Source: Myxococcota bacterium (GTDB lineage: Bacteria > Myxococcota_A > UBA796 > UBA2385). Taken from it: a stretch of DNA of 45,158 bases. The DNA lies in assembly GCA_023150805.1 (NCBI GenBank), contig JAKLKF010000058.1, positions 1 to 45,158 of the forward strand, written 5' to 3'. Position 1 is the first letter of the stretch; the number at the start of each line of letters is the position of its first letter. Below are positions 16,537 through 24,654 of this stretch, one piece after another. A model generated the notes under the pieces. It made no database searches. It was given only the letters and a program-made list of their open reading frames with translations, and was not told where the DNA came from. A program made the translations under genes and the position numbers.

Positions 16537-16923
16537 TCAGCCCCCCGCCGGCGGCTCCCACAGCTCGACCTTGTTCCCCTCGGGATCCACCACCCAGCCG
16601 AACTTGCCGAACTCGGACTCCTCGACCTTCTCCTCGACCACCACCCCCTCGGCCCGCAGCACCGCCAGCAGGCCGTGCAGGTCCTCGACCCGGTAGTTGA
16701 TCATGAAGCTGGCCTGGCTGGGGGCGAAGTAGGCGGTGTCCGCCGGGAAGGGGCTCCACACGGTGGTGCCGGCGCCCTGGGGGTTGTCGGGGCCGCTCCA
16801 GCGGAAGGTGGCGCCGCCCCAGGGCTGGACGTCGACGCCCAGGTGCCGCTGGTACCAGGCAGCCAGGGCCTGGGGGTCGGCGGCCTTGAAGAAGATGCCG
16901 CCGATGCCGGTGACGCGCTTCAT
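16537..16923 (-). CDS. VOC (glyoxalase/bleomycin-resistance fold) family protein
   Basis: 128 residues; the leader GGAG-TCCCC-ATG is typical of host genes here. A single VOC module is recognisable: IGGIFFKAADPQALAAWYQR at the start (first metal/beta-alpha element) and FGWVVDPEGNKVELWEPP at the end, where the Glu of VELW is the usual metal ligand. These proteins bind small ligands or catalyse isomerisation, conjugation or dioxygenation; the substrate cannot be predicted. It is probably last in a minus-strand run with the POT transporter and the MobA-like gene. First intact host gene right of the island. Confidence 0.8.
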   Translation of the reverse strand: MKRVTGIGGIFFKAADPQALAAWYQRHLGVDVQPWGGATFRWSGPDNPQGAGTTVWSPFPADTAYFAPSQASFMINYRVEDLHGLLAVLRAEGVVVEEKVEESEFGKFGWVVDPEGNKVELWEPPAGG

Positions 16924-16945
16924 GGGGACTCCGGGGGGGAGGGGC

Positions 16946-18376
16946 TCAGACCTCGTGCCCGAGCGCCCGCTTGAGCGGCTTGTTGAACGCCCACATGGCC
17001 AGGCCGGTGGCGACGCCGAGCATGGTCAGCATGGCGAAGAACATCTCCTTGGGCATGACCCCGTAGAAGCTGCCGATCAGGCCGGACAGGTAGTTGCCCA
17101 GGAAGCTGGACAGGAACCAGACGCCCATCATCAGCGAGACGATGCGCACGGGGGCGACCTTGGTGACCAGGGACAGCCCGACGGGGGACAGGTACAGCTC
17201 GCCGACGGTGAGCATGAGCGTGCAGGCCAGGGGCCAGAACAGGCTGCCCTGGCCCTCGCCGACGACCTGGGCGCCGGCGACCATGACCAGGAAGGACAGG
17301 CCGAGCACGATGCTGCCGATGGCCATCTTGGCGACGCTGCTGGGCTCCTTGCCGCGCTTCTCCTGCCAGGCCCAGAAGCCGATGAGCAGGGGGGTGCCGA
17401 GCATGATGACGAAGGGGTTGAAGCTCTGGAACCAGGTGCTGGGGATGGTGAAGCCCAGGATCGTCGGCCAGATGGTCTTCTCGTCGGCCCACAGCTGCAT
17501 GGTGTTGCCCTGCTGCTCGTAGACGGCCCAGAAGACGACGTTGAGGCCGCACAGGGCGGCCAGGGCCAGCACGCGGCGCCACTCGTCGGGGGTCAGCGGC
17601 TCGCTCTTCTTCTCGACGTGGGCGGCCTTGCGCTGGGTCAGGTTGTCGGGGGCCAGGTGGCGCTGGCCGATGGTGTAGATGACCAGGCCGGCCATCATGC
17701 CGATGCCGGCGGCGCCGAAGCCGTAGTGCCAGCCGTAGACGGCGGCCAGGGTGCCGCAGACCAGGTTGGACAGGAAGGCGCCCAGGTTGATGCCGACGTA
17801 GAAGATGCTGAAGGCGCGGTCGCGGCGGTGGTCCCCCTCGGGGTACAGGCCGCCGACCTGGGTCGAGATGTTGGGCTTGAAGAAGCCGTTGCCGAAGATG
17901 AGGAAGAGCAGGGCGATGAAGAACATCGCCTCGCTGGCCATCAGGAAGTGTCCGATGGCCATCAGGATGCCGCCCAGGAAGACGGTCTTGCGCTGCCCCA
18001 GGTACTTGTCGGCGAAGTAGCCGCCGAGCACGGGGGTCAGGTAGACCAGGCCCGTGTACAGACCATAGAGCTGGCTGGCCAGGGGCTGGATCTCCAGGGG
18101 GCCGAAGATGGCCTCGAGCACGGAGCGGATGGCGTCGAGACCGATGACGCTGCCGGGGTCGCCGGCGATGGTCTCCTCGCTGCCCTGGCGGACCTGCCGC
18201 TGCTCGACGAAGAGGTAGTTGACCATGTACAGGACGAGCAGGCCGCGCATGCCGTAGTAGGAGAAGCGCTCCCACATCTCGGTGAAGAACAGGAAGAACA
18301 GGCCGGGCGGGTGGCCGACCTTCTCCTCGAAGCGGGTGCGGGGGACCGGCGGGGCGGCGGCGGGGCTGTCGGACAC
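16946..18376 (-). CDS. Proton-dependent oligopeptide transporter (POT/PTR2 family, MFS)
   Basis: 476 residues from GTG 18376, chosen because GGAG precedes it by five bases and the 37-codon extension upstream is Arg/Pro-rich. The PTR2 hallmark EMWERFSYYGMRGLLVLYM lies near residue 30, followed by about 12-14 membrane helices. A second signature is FSIFYVGINLGAFLSNLVCG. Imports di/tripeptides (or nitrate and related compounds in some members) with protons across the inner membrane. It lies 22 bp upstream of the VOC gene and 59 bp downstream of the MobA-like gene, same strand. Confidence 0.9.
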   Translation of the reverse strand: MSDSPAAAPPVPRTRFEEKVGHPPGLFFLFFTEMWERFSYYGMRGLLVLYMVNYLFVEQRQVRQGSEETIAGDPGSVIGLDAIRSVLEAIFGPLEIQPLASQLYGLYTGLVYLTPVLGGYFADKYLGQRKTVFLGGILMAIGHFLMASEAMFFIALLFLIFGNGFFKPNISTQVGGLYPEGDHRRDRAFSIFYVGINLGAFLSNLVCGTLAAVYGWHYGFGAAGIGMMAGLVIYTIGQRHLAPDNLTQRKAAHVEKKSEPLTPDEWRRVLALAALCGLNVVFWAVYEQQGNTMQLWADEKTIWPTILGFTIPSTWFQSFNPFVIMLGTPLLIGFWAWQEKRGKEPSSVAKMAIGSIVLGLSFLVMVAGAQVVGEGQGSLFWPLACTLMLTVGELYLSPVGLSLVTKVAPVRIVSLMMGVWFLSSFLGNYLSGLIGSFYGVMPKEMFFAMLTMLGVATGLAMWAFNKPLKRALGHEV

Positions 18377-18435
18377 GGCGACTCCAGCGGGGCAGGGCGC
18401 GGCCCGCGGGGGGCGGGGCGCGGCGAAGGCGCACG

Positions 18436-19035
18436 CTACCGCAGATCGGGGTCCCTGTCCCCCGGGCGGGCGCGGGCCGCCCGCCACGCGGCGTACTCCT
18501 CGGGCGTGTTGACGTTGCGCAGGCCCTCGGCCCAGCCCAGCTCCAGCCGCGGGGCGCCGGCCAGCGCGTCGCGCAGGGTGCCGCCGGCCCGCAGGACCGC
18601 CAGGGTGGGCCCGACCGGGACCCGCACGGGGTGGCCGTCCTGGCCGCCGGCGGTGGGCACGAGGGGGCCGCCGCGGTCGGCCAGCGCGGCCAGCACGGCC
18701 GCGGGCGCGGGCGGCGCGTCGACGGGGGTGACCAGGGCCTCGGCGTCGGCGGGCAGGCGTGCCAGGGCCAGGGCCAGGGACTGCGCCATGCCGGTGGTGG
18801 CCCAGGCGGGGTTCTCGACGGGCTCGGCCGGCGCGGGCAGGGCCGCCCGCACCCGCTCGCCCTCGGCGCCGACGACGACCAGGACGCGCTCGACCCAGGG
18901 CGAGAGCGCGCGCACGTGGGCGGCGACCCAGGGCTGGCCGTCGACGTCGAGCAGGGCCTTGGCCCGCCCCATGCGGGTGCTGCCCCCCGCGGCGAGGATC
19001 ACGGCGGCCAGCGGGCGCGGCGGCGAGGGCATCAC
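18436..19035 (-). CDS. MobA/MocA-like nucleotidyltransferase
   Basis: 199 residues (ATG 19035 or 19032). The N-terminal nucleotide-binding signature AAVILAAGGSTRMGRAKALL (GG-x-T-R-M-G-x-x-K) defines the MobA-like NTP transferase fold (PF12804), and TPVDAPPAPAAVLAAL carries the Asp-containing metal segment. Relatives transfer CMP or GMP to molybdopterin (MocA, MobA) or activate sugars and other phosphates. No molybdenum cofactor genes are nearby, so the substrate is open. Divergent from the LysR gene with a 39-bp gap. Confidence 0.8.
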   Translation of the reverse strand: MMPSPPRPLAAVILAAGGSTRMGRAKALLDVDGQPWVAAHVRALSPWVERVLVVVGAEGERVRAALPAPAEPVENPAWATTGMAQSLALALARLPADAEALVTPVDAPPAPAAVLAALADRGGPLVPTAGGQDGHPVRVPVGPTLAVLRAGGTLRDALAGAPRLELGWAEGLRNVNTPEEYAAWRAARARPGDRDPDLR

Positions 19036-19062
19036 CCGCGGCTATCCCACCTCCTCCTCCGG

Positions 19063-19068
19063 TAGGCT
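19063..19068 (+). promoter_or_regulatory. -10-like TAGGCT exactly 6 nt before a GTG start
   Basis: The context GGTAGGCTGCGCCC-GTG places a predicted transcription start at or within a base of the start codon. There is no Shine-Dalgarno in the six intervening bases, suggesting a leaderless message. Confidence 0.4.
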
Positions 19069-19074
19069 GCGCCC

Positions 19075-19989
19075 GTGGCCGCTCCGCCCCTGCACCACTC
19101 CCTCGACCAGCTCCTGGTGCTCGACGCCATCGAGCGCACCGGCACCTTCGCGGGCGCCGCCGCCGAGCTGCACCGCGTGCCCTCGGCCGTCAGCCACGCG
19201 GTCAAGGCGCTGGAGGACCAGCTCGGCGTGCCCCTCTTCGAGCGCCTGGGCAACCGCACCGCGCTCACGCCCGCCGGCCGCCGCCTGCTGGAGCCGGCCC
19301 GCGCCGTCCTGGCCGAGGCCCGCGAGCTGGAGCGCATCGCCCGCCAGCTCCGCGACGGCTGGGAGCCCGAGCTGCAGGTGGTGGTCGATGGGGTGCTGCC
19401 CTGGGGGCCCATCGCGGCGGCCCTGCGCGCCTTCGCACAGGGCGCCATCCCCACCCGCGTGCGCGTGGACGTGGAGTACCAGGAGGGCGTGCCCGACCGC
19501 TGGCTGGCCGACGACGCCGACCTGATGCTGATCCTCGACTTCGACCCCGAGGGCGACCCGCTGACCTGCCACCCGCTGGCGCCGCTGGAGATGGTCCTGG
19601 TCGCCGCGCCGGGCCACCCGCTGGCCGCGCGCCCGGGCCTGCGGCGCGAGGATCTGCACGACGCCTTCGAGCTGGTGGTCAAGGACTCCTCGCCCCGCTA
19701 CGGCCGCAGCCCCAAGCAGCCCTTCATGGGCAGCCAGCACGTGGTCTACCTCTCGGACTTCCACGCCAAGCGGCTGACGGCGCTGGCGGGCGTGGGCTTC
19801 GGCTGGCTGCCGCTGCACTTGGTGGCGGACGACCTGGCGCAGGGGCGCCTGGTGCTGCTGGACGTGCCCGGCGGGCAGCGCTGGACCTACCACCCGCAGC
19901 TCGTGCACCGCGCGGATCGGCCGCTGGGGCGCGCGGCCCGGCACTTCGTCGAGGCGCTGCTCGCCGCGGCCGAGGGTGAGGGGGGTTGA
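19075..19989 (+). CDS. LysR-type transcriptional regulator
   Basis: 304 residues from GTG 19075. The N-terminal winged HTH is classic: LLVLDAIERTGTFAGAAAEL, then VPSAVSHAVKALEDQLGVPL and FERLGNRTALTPAGRRLL. The C-terminal ~210 residues form the periplasmic-binding-protein-like effector domain (LQVVVDGVLPWGPIAAALRA..., MVLVAAPGHPLAARPGL). It is divergent from the MobA-like/POT/VOC run and may control it, as LysR regulators often act on the divergent neighbour. The start lacks a ribosome binding site. Confidence 0.9.
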   Translation: MAAPPLHHSLDQLLVLDAIERTGTFAGAAAELHRVPSAVSHAVKALEDQLGVPLFERLGNRTALTPAGRRLLEPARAVLAEARELERIARQLRDGWEPELQVVVDGVLPWGPIAAALRAFAQGAIPTRVRVDVEYQEGVPDRWLADDADLMLILDFDPEGDPLTCHPLAPLEMVLVAAPGHPLAARPGLRREDLHDAFELVVKDSSPRYGRSPKQPFMGSQHVVYLSDFHAKRLTALAGVGFGWLPLHLVADDLAQGRLVLLDVPGGQRWTYHPQLVHRADRPLGRAARHFVEALLAAAEGEGG

Positions 19990-20066
19990 TGCTCAGCGTG
20001 ATGAACAATCGCTTTTCGTGATGCTTGCCCCGGGCTCTACTGGGATCGTCCCGCCCTGGAGCCCCC

Positions 20067-20981
20067 ATGCGCCGCCTCGCCATCGCCGCCCCCTCCCTCC
20101 TGCTCGCCCTGGTGGCCTGCTCGCCCGACTTCGGCCTGGAGGGCATCGAGGCGGGCAACACGGCCCCGGACACCGGCACGCCCGCGGTCGAGGAGGAGGA
20201 GCCCGAGGAGGAGCCCGAGGAGGAGACGACCCCGCCCGAGGAGGAGGAGGAGCCGCCCCCCGAGGACGACTGCACCGAGACCGACGAGCGGATCTACGTC
20301 GTCGAGCGCGACGACAAGACCGTCTACCTCTTCGACCCCACCACCCTGTCCTTCGAGTCCCTGGGCCGCCTGTCCTGCCTCGGCGGCGCCTCGCCCGGCT
20401 CCATGGCCGTCGGCCGCGACGGGGTCGCCTGGGTGCGCAGCAGCTCCGACGAGCTGTTCCAGGTCTCGCTGACCGACCTGTCCTGCGACCGCACCGACTT
20501 CCGCCTGCCCGCGGGCTTCGACTCCTTCGGCATGGGCTTCGCCACCGAGTACTCCGGCACCTGGCGCGACCACCTCTACGTCGCCGACGCCGACAGCCTG
20601 GGCGTGCTGGACACGGCCGACCTGAGCGTGGACCGCCTGGGCTCGATGGCCAGCCAGTCCGAGCTGACGGGCAACGCGCTGGGCGAGCTGTGGGCCTTCC
20701 TGCCGCTGCTCAGCCCGGCGCGCCTGGTCCAGATCGACCAGGGCAGCGGCGCCGAGCTGGAGCGCATCTCGCTGCCGTCCTTCCCACCCGCCAGCGAGAT
20801 CGACGCCTTCGCCTTCGCGACCTGGGGCGGGGACTTCTGGCTGTTCGTGCGCAGCTACGGCATGGGCAACAGCACGGACGTGTACAGGGTCACCGCCGCG
20901 GGCACCATGACCCTGGAGCTGCGCGACGTCGGCTTCGACGTGGTGGGCGCGGGGGTCAGCACCTGCGCGCCGACCGAGTAG
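20067..20981 (+). CDS. Secreted lipoprotein with Glu/Pro-rich linker
   Basis: 304 residues from ATG 20067 (GGAG-CCCCC-ATG); the frame opens 14 codons earlier without support. Signal peptide MRRLAIAAPSLLLALVAC with the lipobox Cys at residue 18 (LVAC-S). A strongly acidic Glu/Pro linker covers about residues 40-70. The rest looks like a beta-propeller-type repeat domain: IYVVERDDKTVYLFDPTTLS, GSMAVGRDGVAWVRSSSDEL, HLYVADADSLGVLDTADLS. No enzyme motif. A surface lipoprotein is inferred. Confidence 0.75.
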   Translation: MRRLAIAAPSLLLALVACSPDFGLEGIEAGNTAPDTGTPAVEEEEPEEEPEEETTPPEEEEEPPPEDDCTETDERIYVVERDDKTVYLFDPTTLSFESLGRLSCLGGASPGSMAVGRDGVAWVRSSSDELFQVSLTDLSCDRTDFRLPAGFDSFGMGFATEYSGTWRDHLYVADADSLGVLDTADLSVDRLGSMASQSELTGNALGELWAFLPLLSPARLVQIDQGSGAELERISLPSFPPASEIDAFAFATWGGDFWLFVRSYGMGNSTDVYRVTAAGTMTLELRDVGFDVVGAGVSTCAPTE

Positions 20982-21056
20982 CCCCGCGGGCGCAGGGGAC
21001 CTGCCGCCGGGCCGAGCGCCGCGCTAAGGCGGCGTCCCTCGCCCGTCGGAGGTCCC

Positions 21057-21578
21057 GTGCGCAACCAGGCCGAGCAGATCATCGAGCGCACCCTCTTCGC
21101 CTCGCGCTGGCTGCTGGTGCCCTGCTACGTGGGGCTGATCGGCGCGCTGCTCATGATCATGGTCAAGTTCGTCCAGGAGCTGGTGCACTACCTGCCCGGC
21201 GTGCTGGCGATGAACGAGGCCGACGTCATCCTGGTCGTGCTGTCGCTGGTGGACCTGACGCTGGCGGCGAACCTGGTCCTGATGGTGATCCTGTCGGGCT
21301 ACGAGAACTCGGTGAGCCGCCTGGAGGTGGGCGAGGAGCAGGACCGCCCGGCCTGGCTGGGCACCCTGGACTTCGGCGGGCTCAAGCTGAAGCTGGTCTC
21401 GTCGATGGTGGCGATCTCGGGCATCCACCTGCTCAAGACCTTCATGAACATCCACTCGGTGGACCGTGACGACGTGAAGTGGATGACCGTCCTGCACCTG
21501 GTCTTCGTGGTCTCGGGCCTGCTGCTGGCGCTGATGGACTGGCTGGTCGAGAAGGCGCACGCGATCAACAAGCACTGA
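21057..21578 (+). CDS. yqhA: YqhA-like (UPF0114) inner membrane protein
   Basis: 173 residues from GTG 21057 with GGAGG 5 nt upstream. Three to four membrane helices: SRWLLVPCYVGLIGALLMIM, DVILVVLSLVDLTLAANLVL, a central helix around VSSMVAISGIHLLKTFM and a C-terminal helix VLHLVFVVSGLLLALMDWLV. The motifs SGYENSVSR and LKTFMN match the UPF0114 family. Molecular function is unknown. Its 3' end is duplicated (see repeat) and shares a terminator stem with the convergent gene. Confidence 0.85.
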   Translation: MRNQAEQIIERTLFASRWLLVPCYVGLIGALLMIMVKFVQELVHYLPGVLAMNEADVILVVLSLVDLTLAANLVLMVILSGYENSVSRLEVGEEQDRPAWLGTLDFGGLKLKLVSSMVAISGIHLLKTFMNIHSVDRDDVKWMTVLHLVFVVSGLLLALMDWLVEKAHAINKH

Positions 21579-21602
21579 GCGCTCGCAGAGCACTGAGCGC
21601 TC
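21571..21602 (+). repeat. 14-bp direct duplication of a gene end
   Basis: AGCACTGAGCGCTC occurs at 21571-21584 (including the yqhA stop) and again at 21589-21602, period 18. The second copy supplies the left arm of the hairpin at 21594-21608. Confidence 0.8.
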
Positions 21603-21608
21603 CGCTCA
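21594..21608. terminator. Bidirectional hairpin with stop codons in the stem
   Basis: TGAGCG (21594-21599), loop CTC, CGCTCA (21603-21608). The right arm holds the minus-strand stop (TCA 21606-21608); the left arm holds the duplicated copy of the yqhA stop. Confidence 0.5.
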
Positions 21609-23123
21609 CTCGACGTAGCCCATGCTCTTGAGCCACTCCATCAGCTCGGTCTGGTCGGTCGGCGCGCCCTGGCCACCCTGGCGCCAGGGCATGCTGCCGT
21701 TCTCGTAGGTGGGGATGCGGACGACGGGTCGGTCCGTGGACAACAGCTCGGTCCGGGGCTGGCCGGCCAGGTCGTCGGCGGTGGGGATGCCCATCAGCCA
21801 CAGCGCGGTCGGGGTCACGTCCACGCTCTCGACCTCGACCGCCATCGGGCCGGCGACGACCCCCGGGCCGTGCACGGCGAAGATCCCCGGGTCGTCGATG
21901 CCGTGGCTGCCCGAGTTCACGAAGCAGGAGTAGGCGTCTTCGGCGTGGCGCCCCAGCACGGCCCGGCAGGCGGCCACCAGCACGGCGGAGGCCTCCAGGG
22001 TGTCGTCCCCGGTGCGCTGGAAGAGGGGCTGGCCGTCGCGGGTGGTGGTGGTGAGCAGGTGCTCGGCCACCGCCAGCGCGTCGGGCCCCTCGACGCGCAG
22101 GCGAGGGAACCGCAGCTCCTCGCCCTGCCGGTACAGCGGCCGGCTCGTCACCGTGCCCGTGGCCTGCCCGTGGCCCAGCGGGGACAGGTCGACCGGGCCC
22201 TCCTCGATGGAGCCGCCGCCTCCGTCGAGCACCTTGCGCCCCAGGGCCAGGCGGCGGGTGGCGGGCACGGCCGCGGTGTGGCCGTGGTCGCTGAACAGCA
22301 GGACGTAGCCATCGGGTCCGGCGGCCTGCAGCGCCAGCTCGATCCAGAGGTCGGCCAGGCGCACGGTCTCCTCGATGATCTCGTAGCCGAGCCGGGCGCG
22401 CGCGGCCTGGTCGGCCGGCAGGGTGGCGAGCGTGTCGGGGTCGCGGGCCAGGGCGTACTCCTGGTACAGGATGTGCAACCCCTGGTCGTGTCCGTAGTAG
22501 GGCAGGATGGCCAGGTCGAAGCGCTGCTGCTCGAGCAGCGTCCGGGCGCGCCCGCTGTCGGAGGCTGCCAGGCCCAGGCGCTCGATGTGCTCGGCGTGCT
22601 TCGTGGGCACCCAGTCGTCGGCGCCGCTCTCCAGGTCCGGCGGCCAGGTGGTGCCACGCTCGCGGGGCAGCATCACGCCCAGGATCGGGTAGGCGGGCGA
22701 GCAGGCCCAGAAGTCCATCACCAGCGCGCTGCGACCGTGGCGCGTCGCCATGTCCCAGATCCGGTGGACCTTCACGTCCTGGTTGGTGGCCTGGAAGCCT
22801 CCGCCGACCGTGTGGAGCTGGTCCTGCACGATGCCGTGCTGGGCCGGACGGTGGCCCGAGGCGATGCTGGTCCAGCTCTCGGGGGACTTGGGGCTGTCGA
22901 TCACCAGCGGGGCGCTGGCGCCCTCGCGTCGCAGCCGCGCCAGGTGGGGGGCCACCCCGGCCTCGATGAACGGGTCGAGGATGCGCCAGTCGCCTCCGTC
23001 GATGCCGACCATCACGACGCGGTGGGGCGCGGGCAGGGTCGGAGCCGGGGGGCCGACGTGGCAGCCCAGGACGGGAGCCAACGAGAGGACCTGCGCCAGC
23101 GCGCGGGAGGGCAGGGTGGGCAC
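21606..23123 (-). CDS. Lipoprotein of the type I phosphodiesterase / nucleotide pyrophosphatase superfamily
   Basis: 505 residues from GTG 23123 (GGAG 7 nt upstream); the frame is open far upstream but that overlaps the CreD-like gene. N-terminal signal with lipobox APVLGC, so membrane-anchored outside the cytoplasm. Alkaline-phosphatase-fold features: VVMVGIDGGDWRILDPFIEA (first metal Asp), PKSPESWTSIASGHRP (nucleophile Thr/Ser region), LPYYGHDQGLH, YVLLFSDHGH (second metal pair), VNSGSHG (His ligand). Likely hydrolyses phosphodiester or phosphonate/sulfate esters, or transfers phospho-headgroups; substrate unknown. Downstream of the CreD-like gene on the same strand. Confidence 0.75.
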   Translation of the reverse strand: MPTLPSRALAQVLSLAPVLGCHVGPPAPTLPAPHRVVMVGIDGGDWRILDPFIEAGVAPHLARLRREGASAPLVIDSPKSPESWTSIASGHRPAQHGIVQDQLHTVGGGFQATNQDVKVHRIWDMATRHGRSALVMDFWACSPAYPILGVMLPRERGTTWPPDLESGADDWVPTKHAEHIERLGLAASDSGRARTLLEQQRFDLAILPYYGHDQGLHILYQEYALARDPDTLATLPADQAARARLGYEIIEETVRLADLWIELALQAAGPDGYVLLFSDHGHTAAVPATRRLALGRKVLDGGGGSIEEGPVDLSPLGHGQATGTVTSRPLYRQGEELRFPRLRVEGPDALAVAEHLLTTTTRDGQPLFQRTGDDTLEASAVLVAACRAVLGRHAEDAYSCFVNSGSHGIDDPGIFAVHGPGVVAGPMAVEVESVDVTPTALWLMGIPTADDLAGQPRTELLSTDRPVVRIPTYENGSMPWRQGGQGAPTDQTELMEWLKSMGYVE

Positions 23124-23218
23124 GGGGGGCTCCGCCCTGGCGGTGCGGGGGGGGCGGCCAGGAGCGGCGGCAGTGTGGGTTCGCCACGCGCCTGTCGCCG
23201 TGGGGAGAGTGTGAAGTC

Positions 23219-24502
23219 TCAGCGCAGGTCCCCCTGCTCGCCCGACAGCACCCGGGCCCAGCGGATGCGGCCGGTGAGCTGCATCAGGGCGAACAACGTC
23301 ACGATGCCGAGGACGGTGACGGTCAGGCCGGTGAAGCCCTCCCAGAAGTGGGCCAGCGAGAAGCCCACCAGGTACAGGAGCTGGGCCAGGCCGGCCTCGA
23401 CCAGGGCGAAGCGGGGGCCGACGACCAGGCGCAGGTAGCTCGTGACCAGCACCACGCTGACGACGCTGGCCAGGGCGAAGGCCTGCTCGACGGGCAGGTG
23501 GTCGGCGGTGTAGCCGAAGAGCAGGTGGAAGGAGAAGAAGGCGGCGGCCAGGAAGAGGTGGTTGACCGGGTGGACCTCGATGCCCTTGAGCAGGCCGAGC
23601 ACCGTGATCCACAGCATGAACAGGCCCAGCGAGACGGGGGCCGAGAAGGCCATCTCGGCGGCCAGGGGGCCCGGCTGGATGCGCGAGGGCATGGTGACGC
23701 CCATGCCGTCGCCGGTGACCAGGCGGTCGAAGGTCCAGGACAGCACCCAGCCGCCGTCCTTCTGCTGCCGGGTCGAGGGGGACATGGTGTAGGCGGGGAA
23801 GTCGATGTCGGCGAAGTCGGTGGTCGCGACCAGCGAGAAGGCGTCGACCTGGCCGGCGCCGCTGGTGGGGTGGTAGCTCCACTGGTCCATGCCGCGGGAG
23901 CGGTAGTGCACGCGGAAGGTCAGGGCCTGGCCGGGCTGCACGGGCAGGTCGACCTGGATCTGGCCGTTGACCGGCACGGCGCGGCTGGAGACGTCCTCGC
24001 CGTCCACCTCCAGGGCAAAGGCGTCGTAGCTGCCGGTGGCGACGGGGAGCTGCAGGACGAAGGAGAGCGTGCCGGGCACGGGCTCGTCGCAGGTCCAGGT
24101 CCAGGTGCCGGTGAAGTCGACGTCGTACAGGCTGTACCACATCAGGCCCTTGCGGCGCTGGTCCAGGTCGAGGTCCACGACCAGGTCGGTGCCGGCGGGG
24201 CGCTGGGGGCGGGTGTGCGTCACCCACTGCTGCTTCATGATCGGTTGGCCGTCGGGCCCCAGCACGGCGCGGCCGCGCTCGTCGACCAGCGGGTCGGCGG
24301 TGGTGACCAGCTCGGACCAGGAGAAGGTCAGCGTCGGCGCCTGCTGGGCCTGGGGCTGGCCCCACAGGTCGTGCACGCGGCCGACCAGCTCGACGCCCTG
24401 GCGGCTGGTGCGGCTGCTCATGATGCCGCCCAGGCCCATCCAGGCGACCGAGGCGAGGCAGAAGACGAAGACCAGGGCGAGGAGGCGCAGCACGCCGTTC
24501 AT
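23219..24502 (-). CDS. CreD-like inner membrane protein
   Basis: 427 residues, leader GGAG-CCCCC-ATG. One N-terminal helix (VLRLLALVFVFCLASVAWMG) precedes a large extracytoplasmic domain (about 35-275, with VHYRSRGMDQWSYHPTSGAG). A block of five to six helices follows, beginning LGLLKGIEVHPVNHLFLAAA, the characteristic HPV-x(5)-L-x(3)-FFSFHLL pattern of CreD (PF06123). It ends in a short charged tail. CreD proteins are linked to envelope stress and colicin or beta-lactam tolerance in enterics; the mechanism is unclear. No CreBC two-component pair is adjacent. Confidence 0.75.
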   Translation of the reverse strand: MNGVLRLLALVFVFCLASVAWMGLGGIMSSRTSRQGVELVGRVHDLWGQPQAQQAPTLTFSWSELVTTADPLVDERGRAVLGPDGQPIMKQQWVTHTRPQRPAGTDLVVDLDLDQRRKGLMWYSLYDVDFTGTWTWTCDEPVPGTLSFVLQLPVATGSYDAFALEVDGEDVSSRAVPVNGQIQVDLPVQPGQALTFRVHYRSRGMDQWSYHPTSGAGQVDAFSLVATTDFADIDFPAYTMSPSTRQQKDGGWVLSWTFDRLVTGDGMGVTMPSRIQPGPLAAEMAFSAPVSLGLFMLWITVLGLLKGIEVHPVNHLFLAAAFFSFHLLFGYTADHLPVEQAFALASVVSVVLVTSYLRLVVGPRFALVEAGLAQLLYLVGFSLAHFWEGFTGLTVTVLGIVTLFALMQLTGRIRWARVLSGEQGDLR

Positions 24503-24642
24503 GGGGGCTCCAGGGGTGGGCAGCCCGTGCGGCGCAAGGGCCGTGCCCGGGATCCCGGCCCCTGGCGGGGCCCTGCGCGACCCTGGATTGCGCGGCCTCT
24601 ACTCGCCGCAGCGCGGGGCGTTCGGGGGCGCGCAGGGGCGGA

Positions 24643-24648
24643 TAGCCT
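24643..24648 (+). promoter_or_regulatory. -10-like TAGCCT exactly 6 nt before a GTG start
   Basis: The context GGATAGCCTGCCCCC-GTG has the same spacing as at 19063, with no ribosome binding site. TTCGGG at 24621-24626 could serve as a poor -35 (16-bp spacer). Confidence 0.4.
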
Positions 24649-24654
24649 GCCCCC